The notes under the pieces: model-generated
What the model was told of the DNA's origin: nothing
The model's database searches: none
What the model saw: the letters and a program-made list of their open reading frames with translations, nothing else
Assembly: GCA_024639205.1 (NCBI GenBank)
Contig: JAHEIV010000144.1
Location: 1-7,343 of the forward strand
Length of the DNA: 7,343 bases
Source: Deltaproteobacteria bacterium
GTDB lineage: Bacteria; Desulfobacterota; Desulfobacteria; Desulfobacterales; SG8-13
Direction of reading: 5' to 3'
Position numbers and translations under genes: made by a program
Shown: piece by piece, positions 1 through 6,321 of the stretch
How positions within the stretch are numbered: position 1 is the first letter of the stretch
Layout: every line of letters begins with the position of its first letter

Positions 1-16
1 AAATACATCAGCACAC

Positions 17-23
17 AAAAGGA
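17..23 (+). promoter_or_regulatory. Ribosome binding site of cbiC
   Basis: AAAAGGA lies 8 nt upstream of the ATG at 32 and fixes the cbiC start. The remaining bases before the gene (1-31) are too few to show a promoter or a cobalamin riboswitch, and no end of an upstream gene can be recognised in them. Confidence 0.7.
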
Positions 24-31
24 TTAGTACC

Positions 32-649
32 ATGAAGCCCGAAGAGATCGAAAAACAAAGCTTTCAAATCATCGAAAAAGAAGCCGGTCCCCATCGGTTT
101 TCCAGGCAGCAATGGCCCATTGTACGGCGAATCATACACACGACCGCTGATTTTGAATACCTGCAGAGCATGCGATTTCACCCGGATGCGGTCTCTGCCG
201 GAATCGAGGCCATCCGCAGCGGTCGAAGCGTTATTACCGACACCAATATGGCCCGGGTCGGTATCCGCAGCAGGGATCTGCAGAATTTCGGTATTGGGGT
301 CGATTGCCTGATGGACGATCCGCAGATCCACCGGATCGCACAACAACGGCAAACCACCCGGGCTGCTGCGGCCGTCGACGCGGCAGTTGCGGACATGGAT
401 GGGGGCATCTACGTGATCGGCAATGCCCCGACGGCATTGATGCGGCTGATCGAACTGATCCAGAAAAAAGAAGCCCGCCCGGCACTGGTGATCGGCCTGC
501 CCGTGGGTTTTGTCAATGCGTCCGAATCCAAGACGGCTCTGGCAAAACTGGATCACCCCTATATCACCAACGATGGAAGAAAAGGCGGATCCAACGTGGC
601 GGCCAGCGTGGTGAATGCACTGATTCTCATCGCGGGGCAGCAACCATAA
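32..649 (+). CDS. cbiC: Cobalt-precorrin-8 methylmutase CbiC (CobH family)
   Basis: This cytoplasmic isomerase moves the C11 methyl group of (cobalt-)precorrin-8 to C12, giving (cobalt-)cobyrinic acid, the first true corrin. The 205-residue protein is full length for the family. Visible family blocks are IIHTTADFE at 34-42, whose His36 matches the catalytic histidine of CobH/CbiC; DTNMARVGI at 70-78; the VIGNAPTAL block at 128-136; and GLPVGFVNASESK at 155-167. The ATG at 32 has a good ribosome binding site and no better alternative. The gene is first in the visible set and is followed after 9 nt by cbiD in the same reading frame, so the two are probably translationally coupled. CbiC and CobH are homologues with the same chemistry; the cbi name is chosen because CbiD and CbiG next door mark the anaerobic pathway. 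The assignment is firm. Confidence 0.97.
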   Translation: MKPEEIEKQSFQIIEKEAGPHRFSRQQWPIVRRIIHTTADFEYLQSMRFHPDAVSAGIEAIRSGRSVITDTNMARVGIRSRDLQNFGIGVDCLMDDPQIHRIAQQRQTTRAAAAVDAAVADMDGGIYVIGNAPTALMRLIELIQKKEARPALVIGLPVGFVNASESKTALAKLDHPYITNDGRKGGSNVAASVVNALILIAGQQP

Positions 650-658
650 GCGCTACGC

Positions 659-1804
659 TTGTTCGCATCCGGTAAACAGGCAGTGTCTGGACATCGACCC
701 AAGAAACTTCGCAGCGGTTTTACAACCGGCGCGGCCGCGGCTGCCGCAGTAAAAGCCGCTTTGACTCGGATCCTGGAAAACCATTCCCCCGCGAAGGTCC
801 GCATCGAAGCGCTCAGCGGAGAGCCCCTTTCGATATCCGTATATCGATGCCGTGCGGAAGGAAGCGCCGCGGCTGTTTGCAGTGTCATCAAGGACGCCGG
901 GGACGACCCGGATGTCACGCATCGGGCTGAAATCGGCGTCCGGGTCGCGCTGCTGCCTGAAGTGTTGGCGGCCGGAGCGCCCTGGGATGTCAGAATCACC
1001 GGAGGAAAAGGCGTCGGCCGAGTCACCAAACCGGGATTGGAAGTGCCGCCCGGTCAGCCGGCCATCAATCCTGGCCCCAGGGAGATGATCACACGGTCGG
1101 TAGCAGAAATGCTGGAAAAGCACCGAACGAACCGTCCGGTTCACGTTGAGGTTTTTGTCCCGCAGGGGGAAGTGCTGGCCCGCAAGACGCTGAACGCCAG
1201 GCTGGGCATCGTTGGCGGTCTTTCGATTTTGGGTACCACCGGAATCGTAAAGCCCATGTCCCACGAAGCGTATGTCGCCACGATTCAATCCGCCGTGGCC
1301 GTGGCAAAGGCCAGCGGTAACGATGAGGTCGTATTTACCACCGGACGGCGCAGTGAACGATTCGCTCAAGCCCTTTTCACAGGGTTGCCGGAAGAGGCGT
1401 TCATTCAAATCGGTGATTATTTTCAGCTATCGATGAAAATGGCTGCAACCTACGGCATAAAAAACGTGACGCTGGCGGTGTTTTTCGCCAAGGCCCTGAA
1501 GATGGCCCAGAAAATTCCCCACACCCACGCTGCCAAGTCCAAATTGTCGCTGCACCGTCTTGCCGACTGGGTCTTTGAGATCACCGGCAGCCGCAGTATG
1601 GCGAAGCAGATCCGCAGGGCAAACACTGCCAGGCACGCATTTGAACAACTGGTTCCGGGGCATGTGGAGGTTGTTGCAGATATCGGTCGCCGGATGCAGG
1701 CGGCCGGAAAGGAATTTTCAGGCCCGGCAGCGGTTGTCGCCGGCGTCATTTTCGATTATGAAGGCAAGGTGGTGTATCATTCACGCATGCGAGCTGCGCA
1801 ATGA
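659..1804 (+). CDS. cbiD: Cobalt-precorrin-5B C1-methyltransferase CbiD
   Basis: CbiD transfers a methyl group from S-adenosylmethionine to C1 of cobalt-precorrin-5B and is specific to the anaerobic cobalamin route. The 381-residue product matches the usual family length and carries the expected blocks in order: LRSGFTTG near residue 17, KDAGDDPDVTH at 78-88, a glycine-rich GGKGVGRVTKPGLEVPPG block at 115-132 followed by AINPGPR, the signature SILGTTGIVKPMS at 189-201, and an HTH...KS segment near 288-294. The start is uncertain. The first in-frame start codon after the cbiC stop is TTG at 659, with no convincing Shine-Dalgarno; GTG at 683 is the other choice and still leaves the conserved core intact. 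Translation probably depends on coupling to cbiC. Two alanines replace the Thr-Cys usually found right after FTTG. The function is firm, the start only moderate. Confidence 0.96.
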   Translation: MFASGKQAVSGHRPKKLRSGFTTGAAAAAAVKAALTRILENHSPAKVRIEALSGEPLSISVYRCRAEGSAAAVCSVIKDAGDDPDVTHRAEIGVRVALLPEVLAAGAPWDVRITGGKGVGRVTKPGLEVPPGQPAINPGPREMITRSVAEMLEKHRTNRPVHVEVFVPQGEVLARKTLNARLGIVGGLSILGTTGIVKPMSHEAYVATIQSAVAVAKASGNDEVVFTTGRRSERFAQALFTGLPEEAFIQIGDYFQLSMKMAATYGIKNVTLAVFFAKALKMAQKIPHTHAAKSKLSLHRLADWVFEITGSRSMAKQIRRANTARHAFEQLVPGHVEVVADIGRRMQAAGKEFSGPAAVVAGVIFDYEGKVVYHSRMRAAQ

Positions 1805-1811
1805 TTCAAAC

Positions 1812-1820
1812 AGGAGGAAG
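1812..1820 (+). promoter_or_regulatory. Strong ribosome binding site of cbiET
   Basis: AGGAGGAAG lies in the 24-nt gap between cbiD and cbiET, ending 8 nt before the ATG at 1829. It is the strongest Shine-Dalgarno in the window and settles the cbiET start. It also argues against use of the ATG at 1801, which overlaps the cbiD stop and opens only a 13-codon frame. Confidence 0.8.
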
Positions 1821-1828
1821 ATCCAGTC

Positions 1829-3085
1829 ATGATAGCGGTTGAAGTCATCGGTATGGGCATTTCGCCGGATGATTTGACGGACAATCTTCAAACCTTGATC
1901 CGCCGGGCGGACATACTGGTCGGCGCCGAGCGGCATCTGGAAACCTTTTTGGATGTGCCGGCCCGCAAACAAATATTGAAAAGAGATCTGAAAACGGTCA
2001 CCGGAAAAATCAAACGCTGGATGAAAACCCGCAAAGTGGTCGTGCTGGCATCCGGTGATCCGCTTTTTTTCGGTATCGGTTCCTACTTGACCGGCGCTCT
2101 GGGTGCGGAAAACGTCGTGATCCATCCCAATGTGTCGTCGGTGGCGGCCGCTTTCGCACGGATCAAGATCCCCTGGCATGACGCCGTCACTCTCAGCTTG
2201 CACGGACGTCGTGGATACCGGGAATTTTTGGATGCTGTAAGGCAACGGGCGCCGGTCGCCGTTCTGACCGATCCGGAAAATAATCCTCGCCGGCTTGCCC
2301 GGCTTTGCCTGGACAACGGCATCGTCGACCTGGAAATGTGCGTCCTGGAGCAGATGGGGACCGACAAGGAACGCTGCCGGTGGGTCCAACTGCCCCGGGT
2401 CGCACGGTTGCGATTTCGCGAACCGAACCTGGTCGTGTTTCGACGCAACCGGGAAAATGGCCGCACGTTGCGAGCCGCGCACCTGGGTATGCCGGAAGAA
2501 TGGTATCGTCACGATCACGGAGTCATCACCAAGGCGGAAGTTCGGGCCGTAACGCTGGCAAAGCTGCAGCTAACCGACGGACTGGTGCTCTGGGATCTGG
2601 GAGCCGGCAGCGGATCGATCTCCGTGGAAGCGTCCGTGTTCATCCGCAACGGCCGCATCGTGGCCGTCGAAAAAGATGCCCGGCGAATCGAACAGATCCG
2701 TTCAAACGGACAGCGGTTCGGCGTACGCAACTTAAAGGTCGTGCAAGCCGACCTGCCCGACGGGCTGTCCTCACTGCCGCGACCGGATCGCGTTTTTATC
2801 GGCGGCGGCGGCAAAAAGGTCCGCAACATCATCCGGGCGGTGGCAGAATATCTCAAACCGGAAGGCATTGTCGTGGTAAACACGGTACTGATTTCCAGCC
2901 TTCAGGCGGTCAGCAATGAACTCAAACGCAGCGGATTTGAACCCGCCGCAGTTCAGATCCAGATCAATCGAAGTCGATCCATGCCGTGGGGAGCCCGGTT
3001 GGAAGCGGAGAATCCGGTGTGGATCATCTCGGGCAGACGCCCACCGAAGAAGCATTCAGGGAAGGATTCACATCGCGAAAAATGA
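1829..3085 (+). CDS. cbiET: CbiE-CbiT fusion: cobalt-precorrin C5/C15-methyltransferase, decarboxylating (CobL type)
   Basis: This is a bifunctional enzyme of 418 residues. The N-terminal CbiE domain (about 1-205) is a tetrapyrrole methylase that methylates C5 of cobalt-precorrin-7. It shows VIGMGISPDD near residue 6, the SAM-site motif ASGDPLFFGIG at 74-84 and PNVSSVAAAFAR at 100-111. The C-terminal CbiT domain (about 218-405) methylates C15 and decarboxylates the C12 acetate. It shows HGVITKAEVRA at 230-240, the class I methyltransferase glycine loop DLGAGSGSIS at 256-265, and FIGGGG at 323-328. The two activities are separate genes in Salmonella and one protein, CobL, in aerobic Pseudomonas-type pathways. 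CobL-like fusions also occur in anaerobic pathways, which the neighbours indicate here. There is no frameshift or truncation. A 15-nt gap separates it from cbiF. Confidence 0.96.
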   Translation: MIAVEVIGMGISPDDLTDNLQTLIRRADILVGAERHLETFLDVPARKQILKRDLKTVTGKIKRWMKTRKVVVLASGDPLFFGIGSYLTGALGAENVVIHPNVSSVAAAFARIKIPWHDAVTLSLHGRRGYREFLDAVRQRAPVAVLTDPENNPRRLARLCLDNGIVDLEMCVLEQMGTDKERCRWVQLPRVARLRFREPNLVVFRRNRENGRTLRAAHLGMPEEWYRHDHGVITKAEVRAVTLAKLQLTDGLVLWDLGAGSGSISVEASVFIRNGRIVAVEKDARRIEQIRSNGQRFGVRNLKVVQADLPDGLSSLPRPDRVFIGGGGKKVRNIIRAVAEYLKPEGIVVVNTVLISSLQAVSNELKRSGFEPAAVQIQINRSRSMPWGARLEAENPVWIISGRRPPKKHSGKDSHREK

Positions 3086-3091
3086 TGGGAC

Positions 3092-3095
3092 GGGA
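3092..3095 (+). promoter_or_regulatory. Probable ribosome binding site of cbiF
   Basis: GGGA lies 5 nt before the ATG at 3101 in the short gap after cbiET. It is modest but well placed and supports this start over the in-frame GTG at 3137, which has no purine-rich tract upstream. Confidence 0.5.
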
Positions 3096-3100
3096 CAAAG

Positions 3101-3889
3101 ATGAACGCAGACGACAAGGATAGCCGCCGACATCCCGTGCTGTTTGTCGGAGCAGGTCCGGGAGATCCCGAACTGATCACCGTCAAGGGACAGAAGGCGC
3201 TGATGGACGCGGACGTGGTGATCTACGCAGGTTCACTGGTCCCGGATGCGCTGTTGCAGTGGACCCGAAGCGCTGCCGATCGGATCAGCAGCGCTTCGAT
3301 GCACCTGGGGCAAATCGTCACAGCCATCGAGACGGCCTTTCAAACAGGCAAACGGGTGGTGCGGCTGCATACCGGTGATCCGAGCCTGTATGGCGCCGTT
3401 TTCGAGCAAATGGCCGAACTGCAGCGTCGATCCATTCCCTACCGGGTGATCCCCGGGGTGACGGCCGCATTTGCAGCCGCCGCGGCCATGGGAATCGAAT
3501 ACACGCTGCCGGAAATCTGCCAGACACTAATCCTGACGCGCATGGGTGGTAAAACACCGGTCCCGGAATCCGAACAGCTCGAATCCCTTGCCCGGCACCG
3601 GGCTTCCATGGCCATCTACCTGAGTGCAGCGCTGGCGGATCCGGTGGCCGATATTCTTACAAAGCATTACGGGCAAAAGGCTGCTTGCGCAGTAGCCTAC
3701 CGGGTCAGCCAACCGCAGGAGAGGATCGTGTTTACGACGCTGGACCGTTTGGGGGCAACCATCCGCGACGAGAAGATCACACGACAGGCACTGATCATCG
3801 TGGGACGAGTTCTGGCGGTTCAGCCTTCTTCGCTGCAGCACAAATCGAAACTCTACGATAGCGAATTTTCGCACGGGTTCCGTGAATAA
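3101..3889 (+). CDS. cbiF: Cobalt-precorrin-4 C11-methyltransferase CbiF (CobM family)
   Basis: CbiF is a SAM-dependent tetrapyrrole methylase that adds the C11 methyl group to cobalt-precorrin-4, making cobalt-precorrin-5A, the substrate of CbiG encoded next. The 262-residue protein has the full methylase fold signature: FVGAGPGDPELITVKG at 15-30, VVRLHTGDPSLYGAVFEQM at 86-104, VIPGVTAAFAAAAA at 116-129, and LPEICQTLILTRMGGKTPVP at 136-155, which is characteristic of CbiF/CobM rather than other methylases of this fold. The N-terminus has about 12 polar residues before the first strand. The C-terminus extends about 20 residues past the last conserved strand (LIIVGRVL at 231-238) into a charged tail. 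The stop codon abuts the cbiG start directly (TAAATG), so translation of the two is very likely coupled. CobM of the aerobic pathway is the only serious alternative name. Confidence 0.96.
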   Translation: MNADDKDSRRHPVLFVGAGPGDPELITVKGQKALMDADVVIYAGSLVPDALLQWTRSAADRISSASMHLGQIVTAIETAFQTGKRVVRLHTGDPSLYGAVFEQMAELQRRSIPYRVIPGVTAAFAAAAAMGIEYTLPEICQTLILTRMGGKTPVPESEQLESLARHRASMAIYLSAALADPVADILTKHYGQKAACAVAYRVSQPQERIVFTTLDRLGATIRDEKITRQALIIVGRVLAVQPSSLQHKSKLYDSEFSHGFRE

Positions 3890-4972
3890 ATGTCATCCCA
3901 CCGACCATATGCCATCTGGGCCGTAACCATGAACGGGGCCGTCCTGGGCCGAAAAATGCAGCAGCTGCTGCCCACGTGCGACCTGTATCTCTCCGGATCC
4001 GTGTGGTCGGCGCAAAACCGGCAAATCAAGGAGCGGAGCCAGGTTTTTGAGCGGCTGTCGGAAAGCGTGTCTCCGGTGTTTCGACACTACCGGGGCCACA
4101 TCTTCATCATGGCTGCCGGAATCGTGGTCCGCACCCTTGCACCGTTGATCCGGCACAAGGCCCAGGATCCGGCTGTGGTGGTCGTCGACGACAGCGGCCG
4201 GCACGTTGTCAGCCTGCTTTCGGGGCATATCGGCGGTGCCAACGCCCTTGCTGAAACCATAGCGGAGCGCATCGGCGCCACACCGGTGATTACCACTGCC
4301 ACGGATGTCAACCAACTGCCGGCCATCGATGTGATCGCCGGCGAACTGGGTCTGGAAATCGAAAATTTCGACGCCGTAAAGTCGGTCCACATGGCCCTGC
4401 TCAACGGTCGCAAGGTTGTGCTGCATGATCCCTACGCCATACTTGGCAATCGATTGCCCCAACGGTTTATTGCCGCCAGGGTGGATCTGACGGCGGCAAG
4501 GCCGGATGAGCCCACCGCTGAGCAACCAGGGGTATTCGTAGATGACCGTCAAGTTGATTTGCCCCCCCACGTGCTGGTCTTGCGGCCCGCTACGCTGGCC
4601 GCCGGCATCGGCTGCAACCGCGACACGCCCAAGCGCGAAATTCGAGACCACCTGCTGCAAGTTATGACCGCACACCGGCTGGCCTTCAAAAGCCTGATCG
4701 GACTTGCATCGATTCACATCAAACACGATGAACCCGGGTTGATAGAAACGGCCGAGGAACTTGGCCTGCCGATCCGATTTTTTCAACCGAACGAGCTGGA
4801 ACGCGTCGAGGGAATTCAGAACCCGTCGGCGGTGGTGACCCGGCACACAGGAGTCAGCAGCGTATGCGAAGCAGCAGCCATACTCGCGGCAAACCGGGGA
4901 AAGCTGATCGTCCCCAAGCAGACGACACCCAGCGTGACCGCGGCGATCGCCCGCATTCCCTTTACATCGTAG
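3890..4972 (+). CDS. cbiG: Cobalt-precorrin-5A hydrolase CbiG
   Basis: CbiG opens the delta-lactone of cobalt-precorrin-5A and releases the C20-derived two-carbon fragment as acetaldehyde, giving cobalt-precorrin-5B for CbiD. It is a hallmark of the anaerobic pathway. The 360-residue length is normal. The N-terminal domain shows MAAGIVVRTLAPLI at 74-87 and the family block VVVVDDSGRHVVSLLSGHIG at 96-115 followed by GANALAE. A variable middle region (about 150-225) follows. The C-terminal CbiG domain begins around LAAGIGCNRDTP at 236-247 and continues through GVSSVCEAAAIL at 321-332 and a VPKQTTPSVTAAIAR ending. The ATG touches the cbiF stop and no strong Shine-Dalgarno precedes it, so re-initiation is likely. 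The last 109 nt are shared with cbiH in another frame. A C7 run at 4562-4568 encodes two prolines in the linker; the frame through it is intact. Confidence 0.96.
   Translation: MSSHRPYAIWAVTMNGAVLGRKMQQLLPTCDLYLSGSVWSAQNRQIKERSQVFERLSESVSPVFRHYRGHIFIMAAGIVVRTLAPLIRHKAQDPAVVVVDDSGRHVVSLLSGHIGGANALAETIAERIGATPVITTATDVNQLPAIDVIAGELGLEIENFDAVKSVHMALLNGRKVVLHDPYAILGNRLPQRFIAARVDLTAARPDEPTAEQPGVFVDDRQVDLPPHVLVLRPATLAAGIGCNRDTPKREIRDHLLQVMTAHRLAFKSLIGLASIHIKHDEPGLIETAEELGLPIRFFQPNELERVEGIQNPSAVVTRHTGVSSVCEAAAILAANRGKLIVPKQTTPSVTAAIARIPFTS
4849..4853 (+). promoter_or_regulatory. Ribosome binding site of cbiH, inside cbiG
   Basis: AGGAG lies within the cbiG coding sequence, 10 nt upstream of the ATG at 4864. 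It supports a true overlapping start for cbiH rather than an artefact of ORF calling. Confidence 0.65.
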
Positions 4973-5748
4973 GCATCGGCCCGGGCAGTCCGCAGCACAT
5001 GTCCCGGCGTGCCCACCAAGTGCTGTCCGACGTGGACACGGTGGCCGGATACGACACGTATATCGAGCTGGTCGCTCCCCTGATTGCCGGCAAGCATATC
5101 ATCCGCAGTGCCATGACCCGGGAGGTGGAACGAGTGGCGGCCGCCATCGACAACGCCCTGCAGGGGTACGCCTGCGCGTTGATCTCCAGCGGGGATCCGG
5201 GGATTTATGCCATGGCGGGCCTGGCTTTTGAGATGTGTCGGGAAAGGCAGATCGCGGTGACGTCGCCGGTTTCCAGGGGTTCGAAGCCCCCAGATGCCCC
5301 CGGACTGGTGGTGGAGGTAGTCCCCGGCATCCCGGCCTTGAGCTCCGGCGCGGCCTTGCTGGGAGCGCCGCTGACTCATGACTTCGCGGTCATTAGCCTC
5401 AGCGACCTGCTGACACCCTGGGAGACCATCGCCCGGCGCATCGAAGCAGCGGCCGTTGCCGATTTCGTGGTAGTGATATACAATCCCCGCAGCCGGCGGC
5501 GAAAAGACCAGTTGGCCAAAACCCAAAAAATCTTGTTGAAGTATCGCAACGGCCGCACACCGGTCGGCATCGTTTCCCGTGCGTATCGCGACGGACAGGA
5601 TGTGCGCATCGTGGCGCTGGAGGACCTGCATGCCGCAGCGGTGGACATGCAGACGACGGTGTTCGTCGGCAGCAGTTCCTCGTTCCAATATCTCGATTTT
5701 ATGGTAACCCCAAGGGGGTATGCCGCTAAATACGACATGAAAAGGTAA
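4864..5748 (+). CDS. cbiH: Cobalt-factor III / precorrin-3B C17-methyltransferase CbiH (CobJ family)
   Basis: CbiH methylates C17 and drives ring contraction, forming the lactone intermediate that becomes cobalt-precorrin-4, the CbiF substrate. The methylase core begins at residue 33 with LYIVGIGPGSP, then DTVAGYDTYIELV at 58-70, ISSGDPGIYAMAGLA at 107-121, VVPGIPALSSGAALLGAPL at 152-170, the diagnostic THDFAVISLSDLLTPW at 171-186, and VIYNPRSRRR at 204-213. At 294 residues it is longer than a typical CbiH of about 240-250. It carries a 32-residue charged, low-complexity N-terminal extension encoded in the overlap with cbiG, and about 15 extra residues near 132-147 (rich in S, P, R) before the VVPG motif. 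The ATG at 4864 is the only ATG, GTG or TTG in frame before the core and has a Shine-Dalgarno, so the long overlap looks real. Function is firm; the role of the extension is unknown. Confidence 0.95.
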   Translation: MRSSSHTRGKPGKADRPQADDTQRDRGDRPHSLYIVGIGPGSPQHMSRRAHQVLSDVDTVAGYDTYIELVAPLIAGKHIIRSAMTREVERVAAAIDNALQGYACALISSGDPGIYAMAGLAFEMCRERQIAVTSPVSRGSKPPDAPGLVVEVVPGIPALSSGAALLGAPLTHDFAVISLSDLLTPWETIARRIEAAAVADFVVVIYNPRSRRRKDQLAKTQKILLKYRNGRTPVGIVSRAYRDGQDVRIVALEDLHAAAVDMQTTVFVGSSSSFQYLDFMVTPRGYAAKYDMKR

Positions 5749-5758
5749 ATCGGAACTC

Positions 5759-6274
5759 ATGCGCGGGCACGTTCAGGTATACACCGGTGACGGGAAAGGC
5801 AAAACCACCGCGGCCCTCGGGCTGGCCGTTCGGGCGGCCGGCGCCGGACGGAGGGTTTACATCGCTCAGTTTATCAAATCGAATTATACCAGTGAGATCA
5901 AAGCGTTGAAGCGGTTCTCCGATCAGATCAGGGTAGAGCAGTTCGGAAGACGGGGGTTTATTCGGGGCCGACCGTCGTCCGAAGATATCCAGGCCGCCGG
6001 AAAAGGGTTGGATCGGGTCAGGGAAATTTTTCAAACAGGAGAGTTCGACATCGTTATCCTGGACGAGGCCAACGTCGCCGCCGCCCTCGGCCTATTCCCG
6101 CTGCAGGAGCTGCTGGAGATGATTTCCTCCCGACCGGAGCATATCGAGGTGGTGATCACCGGAAGAAACGCCAGCCCGGAAATCATCGCCGCCGCCGACC
6201 TGGTCACGGAAATGAAGGCCGTGAAGCACTATTACAAGCACGGCGTTAAGGCTCGAGTGGGGATTGAGAAATAG
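5759..6274 (+). CDS. cobO: Cob(I)yrinic acid a,c-diamide adenosyltransferase CobO (CobA/BtuR family)
   Basis: This ATP:co(I)rrinoid adenosyltransferase attaches the 5'-deoxyadenosyl group from ATP to reduced cobalt, giving the adenosylated corrinoid used by the next enzyme, CobQ. The 171-residue protein is a short form: it starts immediately before strand 1, without the N-terminal helix of the longer BtuR proteins. It shows VQVYTGDGKGKTTAALGLAV at 5-24 with the unusual-order P-loop of this family, AQFIKSNYTSE at 36-46, the Walker B-like VILDEANVA at 99-107, VVITGRNASPEIIAAADLVT at 131-150, and the C-terminal KHYYKHGVKARVGIE. The family more often has DEI/DEL-N after the acidic pair and KHPY near the end; both are mild deviations. 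The ATG follows cbiH by 10 nt with only a weak purine tract upstream, suggesting coupling. A stem-loop lies downstream, before cobQ. Confidence 0.95.
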   Translation: MRGHVQVYTGDGKGKTTAALGLAVRAAGAGRRVYIAQFIKSNYTSEIKALKRFSDQIRVEQFGRRGFIRGRPSSEDIQAAGKGLDRVREIFQTGEFDIVILDEANVAAALGLFPLQELLEMISSRPEHIEVVITGRNASPEIIAAADLVTEMKAVKHYYKHGVKARVGIEK

Positions 6275-6281
6275 CCCCCAC

Positions 6282-6298
6282 CGGCGGCGTTGCCGCTG
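6282..6298 (+). other. Small intergenic stem-loop between cobO and cobQ
   Basis: A 7-bp GC-rich stem (6282-6288 with 6292-6298, including one G-U pair) closes on a GTT loop in the 47-nt gap between cobO and cobQ. No T-run follows, so it does not look like an intrinsic terminator. It may affect mRNA processing or stability, or be a chance fold in GC-rich DNA. Confidence 0.35.
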
Positions 6299-6321
6299 AT
6301 GGGTTACAGAAAGACAGCGAA

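Noticed and set aside
1801..1842. ATG overlapping the cbiD stop (ATGA) as an alternative next-gene start
   Set aside because: It opens only a 13-codon frame. The strong Shine-Dalgarno and the family N-terminus support ATG 1829 for cbiET.
2064..2070. T7 run forming a T-TTT-TTC slippery heptamer in the CbiE domain
   Set aside because: It encodes the conserved SGDPLFFG motif, and a -1 slip would meet a stop about 36 codons later with no useful product.
4562..4568. C7 homopolymer in cbiG as a possible phase-variation tract
   Set aside because: It encodes Pro-Pro in the variable linker, the frame is intact on both sides, and a housekeeping biosynthetic gene is an unlikely phase-variable locus.
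3893..4846. Long antisense open frame (317 codons) opposite cbiG, with similar ones at 4816-5760 opposite cbiH and 6304-7326 opposite cobQ
   Set aside because: These mirror well-supported genes in GC-rich DNA. Their translations are rich in G, H, R, Q and D, without recognisable motifs.
4942..4951. Palindrome GGCGATCGCC near the end of cbiG, considered as an operator or frameshift-stimulating hairpin
   Set aside because: A perfect palindrome without a loop is a poor hairpin. It lies about 40 nt past the slippery heptamer and occurs in conserved CbiG coding sequence.
5276..5290. GGGGTTCGAAGCCCC resembles a tRNA T-arm or an attachment-site core
   Set aside because: It lies inside the cbiH coding frame, the stem is only 4 bp, and no acceptor stem, D-arm or anticodon arm can be found around it.
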